This document shows, piece by piece, positions 63,156 to 64,000 of a stretch of 64,000 bases of DNA (within the stretch, counting starts at the first letter, position 1; every line of letters starts with the position of its first letter). Under the pieces are notes generated by a model. The model saw only the letters and a list, made by a program, of their open reading frames with translations. It was not told the DNA's origin and made no database searches. The translations under genes and the position numbers were made by a program. The stretch is from positions 1 to 64,000 of the forward strand of contig NZ_JAQYWB010000022.1 of assembly GCF_030145185.1 (NCBI RefSeq), given 5' to 3'. The stretch is from Desulfoluna sp. Its GTDB lineage: Bacteria > Desulfobacterota > Desulfobacteria > Desulfobacterales > Desulfolunaceae.

Positions 63156-63294
63156 CTCTACTCCTTGGTATTGATCGCATCGCAAAAAAACCGTGCAAGC
63201 CCTCTCGGGCACCCTGCGATTCCTGTGAGCGGTAACTCACGGCAGGATGTCGAGAGACGCTTTTGCCAGTGGTTTTATTCACGAACACAGGGAC

Positions 63295-64000
63295 TTATTC
63301 AAACACATAGCTGGCAATGGAGGCTTCCTTGACGGCATCCCAGTCCATCTCGACACCCAGCCCGTTGCCGTCAGGGGCGTGCACGTAGCCCTCCTTATCG
63401 GTACGGATGATGGTGTTACTCGCCAGCTCAAAGCTCTCGTAAGGGTAAAACTGTTCAAAGTAGTGGCAGTTGTGGTGAGCCAGGGCCACGTGAAGGTTGG
63501 CGGCCTGGGTGATGGTGTAGCCCATGCTCTGGATCTCAAGGCGTTTGGAGTGGCCTTCAGCAATGGCAAAACACTTATTTAAGGGGGTGATGCCGCCACA
63601 GACCGTGGCATCCTGACGCACGTCAGACCAGAAACCGTTGCCCAGGGCGTAGGTCACCTCCTGAAGGGTGAGCAGGCAGTTCCCGTGACTGGAAATTTCG
63701 AGATCGGTTTTGTCCACGAGTCGCTGGTAGGTTTTGTAGTCATAATCGGAGACCGGGGCCTCCAGCCACTCCCAGTCATAGCTCGACATGAGCCGGGCCA
63801 TCTTCATGGCCTCTTCGGGAGAATAGAACGTCGCAGTATCCAGCATGAAGCGGATCCCGGTGTCCTTGTAACGCGCCTGCACAGCCTCAACCAGGGCCAA
63901 ATCTTTTTTGAAGATGCAGTAGCAGTGCAGCTTGATGGCCGTGAAACCCTGCGCGATGCACTCGTCAATAAAAGGCATGTATTCTGCGACGGTGTCAAAC
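63295..64000 (-). CDS. Enolase-superfamily enzyme (mandelate racemase/muconate lactonizing type), 5' end outside window
   Basis: The frame runs off the right edge; about 234 residues of the barrel and C-terminal part are present. Visible marks are the strand-2 lysine (FTAIKLHCYC), the metal aspartate (FMLDTATFYS), the metal glutamate (WEWLEAPVSD), SSHGNCLLT where many relatives have a GE metal ligand, and DVRQDATVCGGIT followed by GHSKRLEIQSMG. Such enzymes abstract a proton alpha to a carboxylate, giving racemisation, epimerisation or dehydration of a sugar acid or amino-acid derivative. With the BCCT gene, a quaternary-amine carboxylate such as a betaine is a possible substrate, by inference only. 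Confidence 0.8.
   Translation of the reverse strand, partial: FDTVAEYMPFIDECIAQGFTAIKLHCYCIFKKDLALVEAVQARYKDTGIRFMLDTATFYSPEEAMKMARLMSSYDWEWLEAPVSDYDYKTYQRLVDKTDLEISSHGNCLLTLQEVTYALGNGFWSDVRQDATVCGGITPLNKCFAIAEGHSKRLEIQSMGYTITQAANLHVALAHHNCHYFEQFYPYESFELASNTIIRTDKEGYVHAPDGNGLGVEMDWDAVKEASIASYVFE

Noticed and set aside
1-64000. tRNA and rRNA genes
   Set aside because: No cloverleaf-like sequence with a GGTTCRANTCC arm or rRNA core sequence was noticed on either strand by reading; an RNA-search program could still find one.

Overview
The window looks like chromosomal DNA from a Gram-negative anaerobe, most likely a Desulfobacterota (deltaproteobacterial) organism of the Desulfobacterales type. 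This is inferred from gene content: many multidomain two-component kinases, sigma54 regulation of iron alcohol dehydrogenases, a TRAP binding protein, a lone BCCT carrier, peptidase U32, and a WD40-propeller/beta-barrel envelope protein. Coding DNA is GC-rich with strong third-position C/G bias. The 38.5-52.6 kb stretch is visibly more AT-rich and full of repeats. No rRNA, tRNA or CRISPR array was recognised.

Layout. 0-7 kb: the 3' part of a GlmS-like double-SIS protein, then a hybrid histidine kinase followed by an unusual receiver/H-box/degenerate-GGDEF protein. 7-11 kb: Sel1-repeat protein, small membrane proteins and an MFS carrier, all on the minus strand. 11-17.5 kb: an exported HExxH/propeller/barrel protein, an SDR dehydrogenase, a spermidine-synthase-like methyltransferase coupled to slyX, and a coiled-coil protein next to a YqeY protein. 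18-22.3 kb: a complete polar amino-acid ABC transporter operon (aapJQMP type). 22.4-26 kb: a small protein, a dicarboxylate/amino-acid:cation symporter and a TRAP solute-binding protein with no permease beside it. 26.3-35.3 kb: an alcohol-metabolism and signalling block. One iron alcohol dehydrogenase has a near-consensus sigma54 promoter. Opposite it is a translationally coupled operon of a second iron alcohol dehydrogenase, a PAS histidine kinase and a sigma54 activator. A NarL-type regulator with a kinase carrying a periplasmic binding-protein domain follows. 35.6-38.5 kb: a DUF3820 protein and topoisomerase III.

38.5-52.6 kb is an accessory region. Flavodoxin, aspartate ammonia-lyase, a caspase-like lipoprotein, an OmpA-like protein, a MerR regulator, a MaoC protein and several unknowns lie among at least four families of dispersed repeats, an IS630 transposase remnant, a rhodanese remnant and a MATE pump gene broken by three lesions. 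The main repeat is a MITE-like element. Four full copies are each exactly 245 bp, with CCCGGATATTTCA inverted ends. Two are flanked by perfect 4-bp CTAA duplications, and one of these lies in the MATE gene, where removing it with one CTAA restores the reading frame exactly. Three shorter derivatives also occur; one carries TTAA duplications and sits on the stop codon of the sigma54-controlled alcohol dehydrogenase.

52.6-64 kb returns to ordinary gene order: a U32 protein, an NSS sodium symporter, a membrane protein, a BvgS-like kinase, a YhhN-like membrane protein, and a BCCT carrier beside an enolase-superfamily enzyme that runs off the window.

The clearest new-looking material is the 245-bp element family with its precise insertion scars, two further hairpin/REP-like families, the alcohol dehydrogenase sigma54 module, and the pseudo-signalling protein at 5.3-7.0 kb.
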